A DNA stretch of 5,162 nt, taken from the NCBI GenBank assembly GCA_025359005.1, contig JANYHP010000084.1:1-5162 (forward strand). The letters are read 5' to 3'. Under the pieces are notes generated by a model. That model ran no database searches and was not told where the DNA came from. It saw nothing but the letters and a program-made list of their open reading frames with translations. This document shows positions 4,984 through 5,162 of this stretch, one piece after another (the first letter of the stretch is position 1; every line of letters begins with the position of its first letter). The translations under genes and the position numbers were made by a program. The stretch comes from Hyphomicrobiaceae bacterium. GTDB taxonomy: Bacteria; Pseudomonadota; Alphaproteobacteria; Rhizobiales; Hyphomicrobiaceae.

Positions 4984-5162
4984 CTAAGTCTCCGAAATGT
5001 TGGTCTTCAAAACTGCGAACCCAACTGGGCCCGCCGTCGCACAGTGCAGTCTATGGATTTCTGTGCCAGCATTCCGCCTGTCTTGAAAACCAGCGAAGCG
5101 CGACAACAGCTTAACAATACTAGATTTTTTCAGCTTTTGCTTGAAAGAGCCCGGTCAAGGTA
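4984..5162 (-). promoter_or_regulatory. Leader and possible promoter of the exported repeat protein
   Basis: This is the 179 bases upstream of the ATG, up to the window edge. GGAGA (4989-4993 on the - strand) is a good ribosome site, 5 bases before the ATG. Further up, the DNA turns A/T-rich: TTTCAA (5141-5146) lies 18 bases before TAGTAT (5117-5122), a weak -35/-10 pair. Between them and the gene, GCACAG (5039-5044) and CTGTGC (5061-5066) form a 6-bp inverted repeat with a 16-base spacer. No gene is seen here. Confidence 0.3.

Overview
The window looks like chromosomal or large-replicon DNA from a GC-rich alphaproteobacterium. A member of the Hyphomicrobiales (Rhizobium/Bradyrhizobium-like) is my best guess. 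The reasons are the G/C-heavy third codon positions, the close resemblance of the carbamoylase to the Agrobacterium enzyme as I remember it, and the polar-amino-acid transporter next to a catabolic hydrolase. No tRNA, rRNA, CRISPR array, transposase or insertion sequence is visible.

Region 1 (1-2880, + strand) is the 3' part of a tight catabolic operon. It holds two polar-amino-acid ABC permeases (the first cut by the window edge), a nitrilase-superfamily N-carbamoyl-D-amino-acid hydrolase with a complete Glu-Lys-Cys triad, and a flavin-reductase-like FMN-binding protein. The gaps are 2, 19 and 8 bases. A compact hairpin with TTTT immediately after the last stop probably ends the transcript. 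A plausible reading is uptake of an N-carbamoyl-amino acid, hydantoin-derived compound or related ureido compound, followed by decarbamoylation to the free amino acid. The flavin reductase would serve a flavin-dependent oxygenase outside the window or act on its own. The ATPase, the binding protein and any ring-opening enzyme would lie upstream.

Region 2 (2995-3888, - strand) is a solitary ParA/MinD-type ATPase that converges on the operon. No parB and no parS-like site is visible. The 354-base stretch upstream of it (3889-4242) has no credible gene. It holds candidate promoter elements, two small palindromes and a very strong 12-bp hairpin.

Region 3 (4243-4983, - strand) is an exported protein of 246 residues. 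After its signal peptide it is built almost wholly of eight 23-residue repeats, arranged as two blocks of four. The fourth repeat of each block ends in the same RWxR motif. Its leader and possible promoter occupy the rest of the window (4984-5162). The most unusual items are the 4+4 repeat architecture, the orphan ParA with its palindrome-bearing upstream region, and the pairing of a D-carbamoylase with a flavin reductase in one transport operon. Nothing here proves a wholly new system.
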